Source of the DNA: Histomonas meleagridis
Taxonomy: Eukaryota; Parabasalia; Tritrichomonadida; Dientamoebidae
Direction: 5' to 3'
DNA: 64,000 bases
NCBI GenBank assembly: GCA_020186115.1
Contig: WSYJ01000151.1
Coordinates: forward strand, 434,001-498,000
The notes under the pieces are model-generated. The model was not told where the DNA came from and ran no database searches. It worked only from the letters and a program-made list of their open reading frames with translations. Below, piece after piece: positions 1 through 8,373 of this stretch. The translations under genes and the position numbers were made by a program. The stretch's first letter is position 1. Every line of letters begins with the position of its first letter.

Positions 1-408
1 TTTAATTGGATTTACATGTTTTAAACATCCAGGTTCAGGATCTTCATAACTTAATCTAACTTGATTAAAATCAATTTCTAATATTAAACTTATAGCTTGT
101 ACTAAATCATTAGCATTAATAATAATTTTTCCACTATTATCAATTAAATTTGCTATTAATTTCATATTATTTGTTTTTAATATCGCACTAAATGTCAAAG
201 CTATATGTATATATAAAGCACTAGCATTATCAGTATTAAGTTCAGTTTCTCTTGTAATTATTTTTGGTGTTTCTTCATTAACTTCAGGATAATGTGCTGG
301 TGTTTCACTATTGTTATTATTAATAATAACTTTACAATTAGCACTAGAACTATTATGTTCAGTATTATTCTTCCCTACATGGGGTGAGAAATCACTTATT
401 TTAATCAT
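1..408 (-). CDS. Maverick hypothetical protein, C-terminus cut by window edge
   Basis: The frame is open from an ATG at 406-408 to the left edge, at least 135 codons. It starts MIKISDFSPHVGKNN, followed by an Asn/Ser/Glu-rich stretch and then a more ordered part (about residues 65-135) with alternating hydrophobic and polar residues. An Inr-like TCATTT lies immediately upstream of the ATG on the minus strand. It is first in a minus-strand run with the next two genes. No family is recognised. It is most simply a virion or accessory protein of the element. Confidence 0.55.
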   Translation of the reverse strand, partial: MIKISDFSPHVGKNNTEHNSSSANCKVIINNNNSETPAHYPEVNEETPKIITRETELNTDNASALYIHIALTFSAILKTNNMKLIANLIDNSGKIIINANDLVQAISLILEIDFNQVRLSYEDPEPGCLKHVNPIK

Positions 409-444
409 AAAAAAATGATGATTTTAAAAAAAAATTTTCTTTAT

Positions 445-1914
445 TTAGAAACCGCGATCACTGTCAATATATGTATATAATGATGTTTTAACATCTGCAA
501 ATTTATTCTTATCTAGTAAAATTTCAGAAAATGCTTGCTTTGAAGCGCTTGTCCAATAGTTTTCTCCTGTATCTTCTCTAATATATTTCTTAGCTGTTTT
601 CTCATCTTTAATATTTTGACCTGCCAATATCTTATTCATTCTTGTTTTTATAATGTCATTATAAAATTTAGCAGATACACTAAGTATTGGAAACATTCCT
701 TTAATCATAGCTAACTTTACAGGAAGTTGTTCATCATCAGCATTATTCTTTTGATAATCTTTAAGATAATCATTATAAATTGGCTTAATAACATATCTAG
801 TAAACACTTGATTTGCTGTTCTCCTTTTTGGTTTGTGTGTTTTATAAACATCTCTAACACCTGTATCTTGATAATACTTTAAATTAAATTTATCAACAGT
901 ATCCATAATTTGTCTACCTTCTGGGGTAGGTTCTACCCTAGGATCATCAAATGGCTTATTATCATCATATGAAACTTTTCTTATATATTTATCCATAAAT
1001 TCATCGAAATCCTCTATATGTTGACCTTTTGCTCTCAAAAGTTTTCTATTTTGTGGACTACCATATTTTTGTTGTAAAAATCTTATATATTGACTTTCAT
1101 AGGGGTCATGTTGTTTAACTGTCCATCCATTTACAAATTTTGCTCTTTTATGTTGATCTGCAACTATAACATCTGGAATACCATTTTTATTTATATCTTC
1201 TTCAATTGCAGTCCAATGATATCTTGGATCCTTTTTATCTTTATTATGTTTTTCAACTAATGCTCTTGCTCCTTCTATTGTTTGAAGCTCTCTAATTTTT
1301 TTAACATCTTTCTTTAAATCAAGAATAAGATGTGCTAATGTATCCATATTTTCATCCAATATAACATTACTTCCTCCAGTATATTTATATTTATTCTTAT
1401 CTTCTATAAAATCATACATTTTACCACCAGGAGTTCTAATGTGATATTCAGGAGGTCTTGGAGGTGGTGGTAAACTTTTGGTATTTGTTCTTCTTTTTTG
1501 ATATTTTCCGTCCACTTTTTCATAACCCAATGGTGGAATTTCGTTAGACAAAATTGGTTTAATGTCGTCGATAGTTATTGTTGGCTGCACTGATGAAAAA
1601 TGATCTTCATATTCTGTTTCTTCCAAAGCATCATCCTTTAGAACTTCTGGATGAAATGGAGCTAGTTCGTCAAAAAACGGATGTTGAATATTTTGTAAAT
1701 ACGTCAATATATTGTCCCATAAAGTATTCTCATCTATATTGGTTGTTTTTAATGTTCGCCATATTTTTATTTGATTATTAAGATCATTTATAGTTTTATT
1801 GGATTGATTATTTCTCCATTGTTTTAAGTTTTCAATAGCGGCACTCATATCGACCCCAAGCACATTGAGATAAGTAGCTATTTCATTATCTATACCCTGT
1901 TGGCCTTTTAACAT
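445..1914 (-). CDS. conserved Maverick protein with DxNxNGxxD motif, function unknown
   Basis: 489 residues and a complete frame. About residues 228-262 contain a DINKNGIPDVIVAD segment followed by NGW, a pattern I associate with proteins of Polintons and related large DNA viruses; it resembles a calcium-loop-like acidic turn. A proline-rich stretch (PPPPRPPEY, about 148-156) precedes it and the C-terminal half is basic. TCATTTTT lies just upstream of the ATG as an Inr candidate. It sits between the left-edge gene and the ATPase, all on the minus strand with gaps of about 30 bases, suggesting a shared morphogenesis role. A structural or genome-packaging-associated protein is an inference; no catalytic motif is visible. 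Confidence 0.6.
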   Translation of the reverse strand: MLKGQQGIDNEIATYLNVLGVDMSAAIENLKQWRNNQSNKTINDLNNQIKIWRTLKTTNIDENTLWDNILTYLQNIQHPFFDELAPFHPEVLKDDALEETEYEDHFSSVQPTITIDDIKPILSNEIPPLGYEKVDGKYQKRRTNTKSLPPPPRPPEYHIRTPGGKMYDFIEDKNKYKYTGGSNVILDENMDTLAHLILDLKKDVKKIRELQTIEGARALVEKHNKDKKDPRYHWTAIEEDINKNGIPDVIVADQHKRAKFVNGWTVKQHDPYESQYIRFLQQKYGSPQNRKLLRAKGQHIEDFDEFMDKYIRKVSYDDNKPFDDPRVEPTPEGRQIMDTVDKFNLKYYQDTGVRDVYKTHKPKRRTANQVFTRYVIKPIYNDYLKDYQKNNADDEQLPVKLAMIKGMFPILSVSAKFYNDIIKTRMNKILAGQNIKDEKTAKKYIREDTGENYWTSASKQAFSEILLDKNKFADVKTSLYTYIDSDRGF

Positions 1915-1945
1915 TAAAAAAAAATGAATTTTAATTTTTCATTTT

Positions 1946-2773
1946 TTATTCAATTTTTATTTTTTGATTATTCACGTCGACGATCATTTTTTGATGTCCT
2001 GTCAGTTTTTGATAAACTGAATAAATTCGATCTTTAGTATAAGGCAATGGTATTTGAGCTATCATATAACTTAATTGTTGTTTAGAGAAATTAGGAAATA
2101 TAAATATAGTACTTACATTAGCTTTAACTTCAGCAGGTAAAGATTTCCAAAATTGAACAGCGAAAAATACAGAACATTGAATATGAGCTAATTTAGTAAA
2201 TAATTGATTAAAATAATTAGTAGGTTTTTTAAATAAAGGACTATTAGCACAATCTTCAAAAAATATTATAGTATGTAAAGTTAAATTATTATAATTATTA
2301 ATATATAATTTTTCAAATAATTCATTTATTTGCTTATCTACTATTTTATTTTCCCAATGATTATTTTTAATTTCATTATAAAATTGTTTCCATTTTAATA
2401 TATCTTTAACTATTTCTTCTGCTTGATTTTCAGCTACATATAAAATTGGGATTTTAATTAAAGGTTTTAATGATTCAAATGTAGGATCATTTTTTAATCC
2501 ATTTTTATTAATATAAATTAATAAATGAGTTCTAGGACTAATATTACTAATTTTAATAATTTCTCTAATTATACATTGAGTTTTCCCACTTCTTTGTCTA
2601 CCTACTGCTATATCTAAAGAATTATAAGGTACATTCACTTCTGGATGAATTTCACTTATTAATTCTTCATTTAATTTAAATTTATTTTTATATAAACAAT
2701 AATCAATCATATTATCTATAGCATCAATATTAATATCGTTTTCCATAAAATAAAATAATTTCATAAAAAGCAT
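1946..2773 (-). CDS. DNA packaging ATPase (A32-like, FtsK/HerA superfamily)
   Basis: 275 residues. Walker A is GRQRSGKT (58-65) and Walker B is IIFFED (169-174) with a strong hydrophobic run before the acidic pair, in the order and spacing of A32-type genome-packaging ATPases of Polintons, virophages and NCLDV. Such enzymes use ATP to translocate double-stranded DNA into preformed capsids. The C-terminal part (about 185-215) has the sensor-like segment seen after Walker B in this family. The gene is intact, unlike the nearby capsid gene. The start ATG faces the divergent small gene across 22 bases, so the two share a compact promoter. M10 (MENDIN) is an alternative start. Confidence 0.8.
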   Translation of the reverse strand: MLFMKLFYFMENDINIDAIDNMIDYCLYKNKFKLNEELISEIHPEVNVPYNSLDIAVGRQRSGKTQCIIREIIKISNISPRTHLLIYINKNGLKNDPTFESLKPLIKIPILYVAENQAEEIVKDILKWKQFYNEIKNNHWENKIVDKQINELFEKLYINNYNNLTLHTIIFFEDCANSPLFKKPTNYFNQLFTKLAHIQCSVFFAVQFWKSLPAEVKANVSTIFIFPNFSKQQLSYMIAQIPLPYTKDRIYSVYQKLTGHQKMIVDVNNQKIKIE

Positions 2774-2795
2774 TTTGTCACTTCATTATTTTTTA
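2774..2795. promoter_or_regulatory. 22-bp divergent promoter with Inr for the plus-strand gene
   Basis: Only 22 bases separate the ATPase ATG (minus) from the next plus-strand ATG. TCACTT at 2778-2783 matches the trichomonad Inr consensus TCA(+1)Y(T/A) and lies 18 bases before the ATG at 2796, supporting that ATG over an upstream TTG at 2775. Confidence 0.5.
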
Positions 2796-3158
2796 ATGGA
2801 AGCTCTTTATACATGCTTTGCACAAGAATTTAAAGATTGTGATTTTAGTGCTATAAATATTAAACCTTCCTTTTCTATTGTAAAAAATAAAAATGTAATA
2901 ACAGTAACTGTAACTGTGTATAATAAATATCATAATTTATTAAGAAAACAAATTTATAAATTTATAGATGAAAAATATCATCCTACTATAAAGAATCCTT
3001 TACAAAATATAACACCAGAACAATTAGATCAAGCTTATCAGATATCTAAAATGGAATTATTAAATCAAATATTTAATGATGATTTTAATAAATATAATGC
3101 TTATGTAAATAAATTAAATGTTTTACAAAATTATGCTAACTCAATAATGCCTCAATAA
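2796..3158 (+). CDS. small Maverick hypothetical protein
   Basis: 120 residues from ATG 2796 (MEALYTCFAQEF). The frame extends a little upstream from a TTG, but an Inr-like TCACTT 18 bases before this ATG decides the start. The protein has a beta-rich N-terminal half (VITVTVTVYN) and a helical C-terminal half with no signal peptide or membrane segment. It is transcribed divergently from the packaging ATPase. No family is recognised; a minor virion or assembly protein is possible from context only. Confidence 0.5.
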   Translation: MEALYTCFAQEFKDCDFSAINIKPSFSIVKNKNVITVTVTVYNKYHNLLRKQIYKFIDEKYHPTIKNPLQNITPEQLDQAYQISKMELLNQIFNDDFNKYNAYVNKLNVLQNYANSIMPQ

Positions 3159-3565
3159 TTTTTCGTAATTTTTATGGATAGGAGATCAGTGTTAAAAAAA
3201 TGAATTGATTTTGATCGTATTTTCCCACTTTTGAATTAACGATAGATTCAATTTTTACAGTTATGTACTAACTTAAGATATAAATTAATTTTCGAGATCA
3301 TGGGATACGATCAGTAAACTATTTAAACAAAAAAATATTTGATAGTACAGTCTTTATTCAGTTCAAAAAGTCATTGTGATCAAAACTTTCATACAACAAC
3401 ATAATCGTTATTCAATTTTATGATCGTATATTTCTTAATTGCTAACCGAAGTACTTAATATTTGAAAGGGTTTTGTTTCAAAATAATAAAAAATATATCA
3501 AAAAGTTTAACTGTATTGGAATATTCAGAATCACCTCACAGCTAAAAATGGAATATCCAGTTTAA
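3159..3565. other. non-coding stretch inside the Maverick with GATCGT/ACGATC motifs
   Basis: No credible ORF. Several short inverted words of the type GATCGTA, ACGATA and ACGATCA occur together with CCCACTTTT at about 3213-3240 and 3305-3430. Similar words occur in the terminal repeats of the integrase element at 34-35.7 kb, so this may be a remnant of a related insertion. Confidence 0.3.
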
Positions 3566-3769
3566 AGCATCTCTGCGCCACGCATTCAGAATGGGGTGGT
3601 GTCTTTCCTGGTGCATTGGGGCACAGGAGAGTTCACTAGAGAACCCCTGGAATGCTTAGTACCAGGAAGTCTTGATCTTCTTTATGATTGGATCAAGAAA
3701 CATGAACCGTATTTAAAATCGGAGATGGTTCATACGATGTATGAACAAATTGAAGAAGCACTCAATTAA
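3566..3769 (+). pseudogene. chromodomain-like C-terminal remnant, possibly of a Maverick-type integrase
   Basis: An open frame of 67 codons runs from just after a TAA (3563-3565) to a TAA at 3767-3769, with no ATG near its start. The segment FLVHWGTGEFTREPLECL followed by an aromatic, acidic helix (LLYDWIKKHEPYL) follows the chromodomain pattern: aromatic-V-x-W, a T/W-x-E-P turn, then an acidic C-terminal helix. Chromodomains close the retroviral-like integrases of Mavericks. The local sequence is clearly more GC-rich than its surroundings. I read it as a decayed integrase 3' end; an independent gene with an unseen 5' exon is less likely. Confidence 0.4.
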
Positions 3770-3857
3770 AATTGAGTAAATAAAAAAAATACTTCTAATT
3801 TTTTTTTTTTTTTTTTAATATAAATAAAATTGAGATCTAATTTTAAATAATTTTTAT

Positions 3858-5485
3858 TCAATAACCATCAGGAGTACCATTAGCATAATATTTCGATCCA
3901 TTATGTAAATCTAATGTGAAATAAGTATCACGACAAATGAATAATTGAGGGGGAGGTGGATGATTTCCAGCATCATCAACATTATAATAAGTATCGTTAG
4001 CTTGAGTATATATAGGTTGCCCCTTAATTTGTATCGGGATGTTTTGACCGTTAGAGTATAAGCCGTCGAATACGTAACCACCACGCGAACGTTCACATTA
4101 TATATTAAGCATAAAAGAAGTAGCATCACTTAATGTATTATTATATCTTGTACCATTAGAAGCATTTCTATCCATAGTTAAAGAATCTTCGAATTCTTTA
4201 GTACATTGTATACCACCATCTAAATCAGAAGCAACTAATTGATATTGTAAAAATCTTGCACCTAATGTAGAAATAGGTTCATCAGGATAATTTTGACCTG
4301 CAATAGTTAATTGTACATTATTATAAATAGGATTATCAAAACAAGTATAATCATTAGCATGTTTTTGAAATACAACTGTAATAGTTGTGACATTAAATAA
4401 AGGCATATTAATAGTAGATTGTATACCAGATTCAGTAGCAGCTAAAGCAAATGCATTATAATCTAATTGTTGTGAAGGAATTACTAAACCTCCAGGTTGT
4501 TGAAGTATTTGAGCTATTTTATTTAAAGTTTCTTCTTTAACTCCAAATCCAAACATATTAGATTTACATGAAAGTACAGTTAAACCTGTACAATATAAAG
4601 AAACATTCTCAGTTGCAGTATCAATAGTATGATTAGTTTCAGTATCACATTTAAATGTAGTAGTTATATTAGCAGAATTACCTATTTGAGTAAAACCATG
4701 AGTAAATAAAGGTAAATTATTAAATGTAGCATTAATAGAAGAATCTTCTAAAAAATTCTTTAACTTCTTTAATTTTACGTGGATCTACTTGACACCAAAC
4801 TAAACCATTTTGTTTAACATAAAACTTTAATTCAATATCACCAACTAATCTATTTGGATATAAATCAAATGCTTGTAAAGCTAATATATCTTCAAATGGA
4901 AGATTCATTTCAAATTCGATATCATGTTTATTTCCATCTGCAATTGTATTTAAATCAACATAAGTACCACAAACAGATTGAGAATATTCTGAAACATTTT
5001 CATATAAAGAATGTGTATATTTTCTAGTTTTCTTTTTCAGCATAGGGTTTAATTGTAGAATAACAATAACCTTCACGACAACATTCATTTTGTTGATAAC
5101 CAGTAGAAATATTATTAGACATAATTTGTAATTGATCTAATAATTGATTAGAACTCTTAAAACCTATAAATATTTTAGCTAAATTCTCAGGATCTTGTAA
5201 ATTACCAGATGAAATAGCTCTTGATAATTGTACAGTTATTCTTATTTTAAAATTAATAAAACCTTCAGTTATTTGTGATACCATATGATCACCATGAGTG
5301 ATTCTTAATCTAGTTTCTTGTGATTGATTAAAAGGTGCATTTTGATCATGACAATCTTCAGTTCTTAAAATAAAAGAACGAGTACCATCATTTTTAGCAA
5401 TTAAATCTTTAAGACGATCAAAATAAGCTCCGACATTACCTTGATCATCTTGTTCATTTTTAGATTGCGTATTATTATAATACAT
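3858..5485 (-). pseudogene. Maverick major capsid protein-like gene, broken
   Basis: About 1.63 kb, the size expected for a double jelly-roll capsid gene of a Polinton. The N-terminal segment (5485 down to about 5030) carries beta-rich sequence and a polar start. The middle segment (about 5060-4745) and the C-terminal segment (about 4745-3858, ending NGTPDGY) lie in successive frames. The two frame changes fall at homopolymers, an A-run near 5035 and a T-run near 4752. One in-frame TAA lies near 4098-4100, after which the same frame stays open to the end. The assignment rests on size, beta-rich content and position between the ATPase and minor-capsid peptides; no decisive motif exists. Sequencing error at the homopolymers cannot be excluded. 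Confidence 0.55.
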
Positions 5486-5520
5486 TAATAAAAATGAAAA
5501 ATATTTTTCATAATTTTTAA
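5486..5520. promoter_or_regulatory. 35-bp divergent promoter with an Inr on each strand
   Basis: Between the capsid-like start (minus) and the first minor-capsid copy (plus). On the minus strand TCATTTTTATTA directly precedes the ATG; on the plus strand TTTCATAATTTTTAA directly precedes ATG 5521. Both fit TCA(+1)Y(T/A). Confidence 0.45.
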
Positions 5521-5751
5521 ATGGGTTGGGGTTTTTGGAATAAAATTAAAAAAGGTTTGAGCAAATTTCAATTAAGTAAATAACAACAAGAAAAATTCAA
5601 CAAAAATGTGAAAAAATGGTTAGAACATGAAAAAAATTTAGGTAATAAAAATAGAATTCTACCATATAAATCTAATGATAAAATAATATTTAAAGATGTA
5701 AAAGGAAAAGTTAGGAATAAGTTAATATTACAGGATTTAATAAAACAATGA
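5521..5751 (+). pseudogene. minor capsid-like peptide, tandem copy 1, with early TAA
   Basis: ATG 5521 opens MGWGFWNKIKKGL, the signature shared by three tandem copies here. The frame meets TAA at codon 21 (5581-5583), then stays open with Lys-rich coding-like sequence to TGA 5749-5751, which overlaps the ATG of copy 2 (5748). The aromatic/basic amphipathic N-terminus resembles membrane-active or DNA-condensing minor capsid proteins (adenovirus pVI/pX-like) that Polintons encode; that role is inferred. Either the stop kills the gene or only a 20-residue peptide is made. Confidence 0.45.
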
Positions 5752-6044
5752 ATTTATTTTTATTATTATTTATGGCGTGGGGTTTGTGGAACAAATTTAA
5801 AAACGGAATAAAGAAAATATAACCTTTACTTAAAAAAATGAAAGAAGGATTTAAAAAAATTAGTCCACATATTGTGAAAGGTTATGAATTTGCTAAACAA
5901 CATAAAGAAGACATTAAAAAAATAAATCCTCTTAAAAAGTTACCTGTGGATAAAATATTTGAAACCGGTGATAAAATAATTCCATTATTTAAAAATATAG
6001 GAAATGAAGCAAATGACAAGATCCATCCTATATTTTATCAATAA
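5748..6044 (+). pseudogene. minor capsid-like peptide, tandem copy 2, with early TAA
   Basis: Starts at ATG 5748 or the better aligned ATG 5772 (MAWGLWNKFKNGIKKI). A TAA at 5820-5822 interrupts the frame, which then continues through a 68-residue Lys-rich segment beginning at ATG 5838 and ending at 6044. It is a paralogue of copies 1 and 3 with the same WGxWNKxK start. A separate 68-aa gene from 5838 is possible, but the shared frame with the upstream signature argues for one gene broken by a single stop. Confidence 0.45.
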
Positions 6045-6348
6045 AAAAAGAATTAATATTTTATTTTTATTATTATTTATTACTTGGGGTTTTTGGAACA
6101 AAATTAAAAATGGATTTAAAAAAGCAGGTGCTTGGATTAAAAATAAAATTATTAAACCAGTTGGAAGATTTATTGGTAATGTATGGAATAAAGTAGCTAA
6201 ACCTGTTGTAAATACAGTAGGTAAAATACCTGGAATTGAAAATTCATTTGGACATGCAGGTGCTATTGCAAAAGGAATTAAAATAGCAGATAAATTCTCA
6301 CCTGTTATAGATGGTGTAGCAAATGCGCTAGTTGGACAAAAGAAATAA
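6004..6348 (+). CDS. minor capsid-like protein, tandem copy 3 (intact)
   Basis: 114 residues from ATG 6004, overlapping copy 2 by about 40 bases in another frame. The shared signature appears at residues 27-36 (TWGFWNKIKN), preceded by a hydrophobic LFLLLF run. In copies 1 and 2 the signature begins with Met; here that codon is ATT, so the usual start seems lost and an upstream ATG is used. The rest is basic and glycine-containing (KAGAWIKNKIIKP, then AIAKGIKIADKFSPVIDG), an amphipathic pattern typical of minor capsid or membrane-penetration proteins of Polintons and adenoviruses. It is the only uninterrupted copy. Confidence 0.55.
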   Translation: MKQMTRSILYFINKKRINILFLLLFITWGFWNKIKNGFKKAGAWIKNKIIKPVGRFIGNVWNKVAKPVVNTVGKIPGIENSFGHAGAIAKGIKIADKFSPVIDGVANALVGQKK

Positions 6349-6483
6349 TAAAATATTATTTATATATATATTGTTTTGAAACTATTCCAAATCCCAGGCG
6401 TCCTTAAAGAACGCCTGCGTCCCATTTGTCATAGTTTAGTTTCAAAAATTCATTATAATTTAATAAAATTTTCATTTTTATTA

Positions 6484-6702
6484 ATGTCTAGTAGCACGAA
6501 GGTGATCAAGACTTATTATGACAATGAGACATCAAATTCATCAACGATAGAGAAAGAAACTGAGTTAATAGATCCATCTATCCAGTATATAAAGTTACCA
6601 AAACTAACTATTAGTAATTCAATTTATTTTGAAAAATTATCAAATTATCCAATTGAAAGACAAAATAGTAGAATATATTCATCACTTTCTAGTTTTTTAT
6701 AA
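6484..6702 (+). CDS. small Maverick hypothetical protein
   Basis: 72 residues from ATG 6484 (MSSSTKVIKTYY). The frame is open further upstream, but TCATTTTTATTA just before this ATG matches the element's other leaders and decides the start. Ser/Thr-rich and acidic N-terminus, with Tyr-rich repeats of the SIxYxKL type. It is unrecognised and converges with the next gene. It could be a small virion protein. Confidence 0.4.
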   Translation: MSSSTKVIKTYYDNETSNSSTIEKETELIDPSIQYIKLPKLTISNSIYFEKLSNYPIERQNSRIYSSLSSFL

Positions 6703-6745
6703 AATCAAAATAAATAAAAAAATTAAATCATTTTTTTTTTATTTT

Positions 6746-7213
6746 TTAGGCACTCTTGAAAAGATCCTGCTTTAAATCAAAAGCAGATTGATGAGTTTTG
6801 TCTTTATGTTGACTATTAACGATTACATTATCTAATAATGTACGATTAATTTCATCATTATATGACTCATAGATATATGACGCATACCATCGTCCAAATT
6901 TACATTTCAATGGAAATAAGTCTATTTCTAAATAATGAACATTTTGATTTATAGGTGGTTTCTTATTTTCAGTAATTGGAATTGATATTAGTATTGGATT
7001 GTCAAAGAATTCTATTATTTCTTCTTGAATAAAATAAAAATCGGATAAATTACTATGTTTTATTATCATCCCAATTGGATTGATAATAAAATTGTTGTAA
7101 TTTCCCATTTTATTATATTTAGGATCAAAGAATATTGCAACATCAATAGCATCAAGATCCTTATTTTTGATATTGTCTGCAATTTGAGCAATGGAAAAAA
7201 TATTCGAATACAT
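6746..7213 (-). CDS. Maverick hypothetical protein, 155 aa
   Basis: Complete frame from ATG 7211-7213 (MYSNIFSIAQIADN). Upstream on the minus strand are TCACTT and TCATTT, both Inr-like, within 22 bases. The predicted protein mixes beta-type segments (FNPIGMIIKH, DNPILISIPI) with a basic C-terminus and has no membrane segment. It is the last gene before the GC-rich hairpins, so it marks the gene-containing edge of the element. No family is recognised. Confidence 0.5.
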   Translation of the reverse strand: MYSNIFSIAQIADNIKNKDLDAIDVAIFFDPKYNKMGNYNNFIINPIGMIIKHSNLSDFYFIQEEIIEFFDNPILISIPITENKKPPINQNVHYLEIDLFPLKCKFGRWYASYIYESYNDEINRTLLDNVIVNSQHKDKTHQSAFDLKQDLFKSA

Positions 7214-7389
7214 GAAGAAAAAATGAAGTGATAATTTATAACAGTTATTTACTATTTAAAATAAAGTTTGCCATGTATTCAAGAAATATTCGTCGTTTTT
7301 TGTCTATTAACCTCCTGGCAAAGATAAATTGAATAAGATAAATGTCCGACCAAAGATAACCGGGGACAATTCGTGTTGGTTATGTGAGG

Positions 7390-7446
7390 TTTTTGATAGG
7401 TTTATGCGAAAAGTGGTGCTAAAAGTGCTATCCTTCCTATCAAAAA
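7390..7446. repeat. inverted repeat, 11-bp arms
   Basis: TTTTTGATAGG (7390-7400) faces CCTATCAAAAA (7436-7446) across 35 bases containing two AAAAGTG words. It lies between the last Maverick gene and the GC-rich hairpins. Confidence 0.6.
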
Positions 7447-7550
7447 GTTTCGCGTTATCTCAAAATTGAATGCGCATTCAAATTTTCAGACGAATTGTAT
7501 GGCTCACAAAAATCATTTTGATTTTTGTTGCGAGCGGAGCGAGCACACTC

Positions 7551-7632
7551 GGGGGATTGAAGGGGTTTGAGACCTCCGGAGGGGTCCGAAGCGAAGGGCA
7601 CCTCCGGGGGTCGAAGACCCCTTCAATCCCCC
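7551..7632. repeat. GC-rich hairpin 1
   Basis: Perfect 16-bp arms: GGGGGATTGAAGGGGT (7551-7566) and its complement (7617-7632). The loop holds a 10-bp palindrome CCTCCGGAGG (7573-7582). It is strongly GC-rich in an AT-rich region, so the base composition is foreign to everything around it. Confidence 0.8.
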
Positions 7633-7646
7633 CAGTGAAAACTAAA

Positions 7647-7735
7647 GGTCGGGAATGATCACGAGGTCCCTAGCGAGGTCCCTAGGGGCCCCGCCCCCGG
7701 CGGGGCCCCTAGGGACCTCGTGATCATTCCCGACC
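7647..7735. repeat. GC-rich hairpin 2, 89 bp, almost a complete palindrome
   Basis: Outer arms of 27 bp (7647-7673 and 7709-7735) pair perfectly. The inner part, GGGGCCCCGCC against GGCGGGGCCCC, continues the palindrome. The left side carries one extra 12-base tandem copy of CGAGGTCCCTAG (7662-7673 and 7674-7685). As single-stranded DNA or RNA it would form an extremely stable stem. Confidence 0.85.
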
Positions 7736-8373
7736 GCATTATATACCTACCATATATGGATAATTCGATTCAAATTTTTTCAATATTTGTTGAACTGAAA
7801 AATCAAGGTTTTCATCAGATAAGCCCATGATGAGTTTTGTAGTTCCATAGTAATTCCAAGTAGGTGTATATATTTTCTTTTTCTGGGGAATCAAAAGTGA
7901 CAGCGAATCTTGTGCGTCACTTTTTTGAAAAAAAAATTTTTAGAATTTTGTAAGAGATTCGATCGTTTATATCACAATTTTTTATTGTTTTCAACTCTGT
8001 GTATCATATGAAACTTATAACATAAGTTGTAAATAATTATGTCATAATGAGCTAACATATGTTTGTTATATTTGAGAGTCAGATTTCCTACTTATCTTCT
8101 TACGTTATTTATTGAGAAGTCACAAGCTTGTTGCGCACAACTTATCCGACGGTTAATATTATATAATACTAAAAGTGGGAAATTTGAACTCGAAACCGAT
8201 TGTTTGTATTTCCTATCTTCGGTTGTGATTTAATAGTTTACATCGCTTTTGAGCGAATTTGAACATGTTCAAACAGTAGTCAAAAAGTCGGAGTTTTTCA
8301 ATAGCTGATAATCGGTTTTTGTCCAACTGATGAATTTCAAAAAATATTTCATAAATGGTTCAACTTTTGTTTA
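7736..8373. other. non-coding boundary region; short hairpin at 7893-7924
   Basis: No supported gene. AAAAGTGAC (7893-7901) faces GTCACTTTT (7916-7924) as a 9-bp inverted repeat. This is the transition from the mobile element to host sequence; no clear terminal repeat or target-site duplication is visible. Confidence 0.4.

Larger units (their letters stand above)
1..7740. mobile_element. Maverick/Polinton element, structural-gene end, decaying, cut by the window edge
   Basis: This block holds a packaging ATPase of the A32/FtsK-HerA type, a capsid-like gene, short basic amphipathic minor-capsid-like peptides and small unknown genes on both strands with spacings of 20-40 bases. That is the morphogenesis cluster of Maverick/Polinton elements, which are abundant in trichomonads. 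DNA polymerase B and a full integrase are not in view and should lie beyond the left edge. Several genes are broken (capsid gene, two of three minor capsid copies), so the copy is probably not active. The right boundary is uncertain; I place it at the GC-rich hairpins near 7.55-7.74 kb because the host C2 gene follows. No terminal inverted repeat can be tested with only one end visible. Confidence 0.75.

Noticed and set aside
7470-7658. 62-codon ORF across the GC-rich island
   Set aside because: It exists only because the hairpin DNA lacks stops; the translation follows the palindrome and has no promoter box or protein-like pattern.
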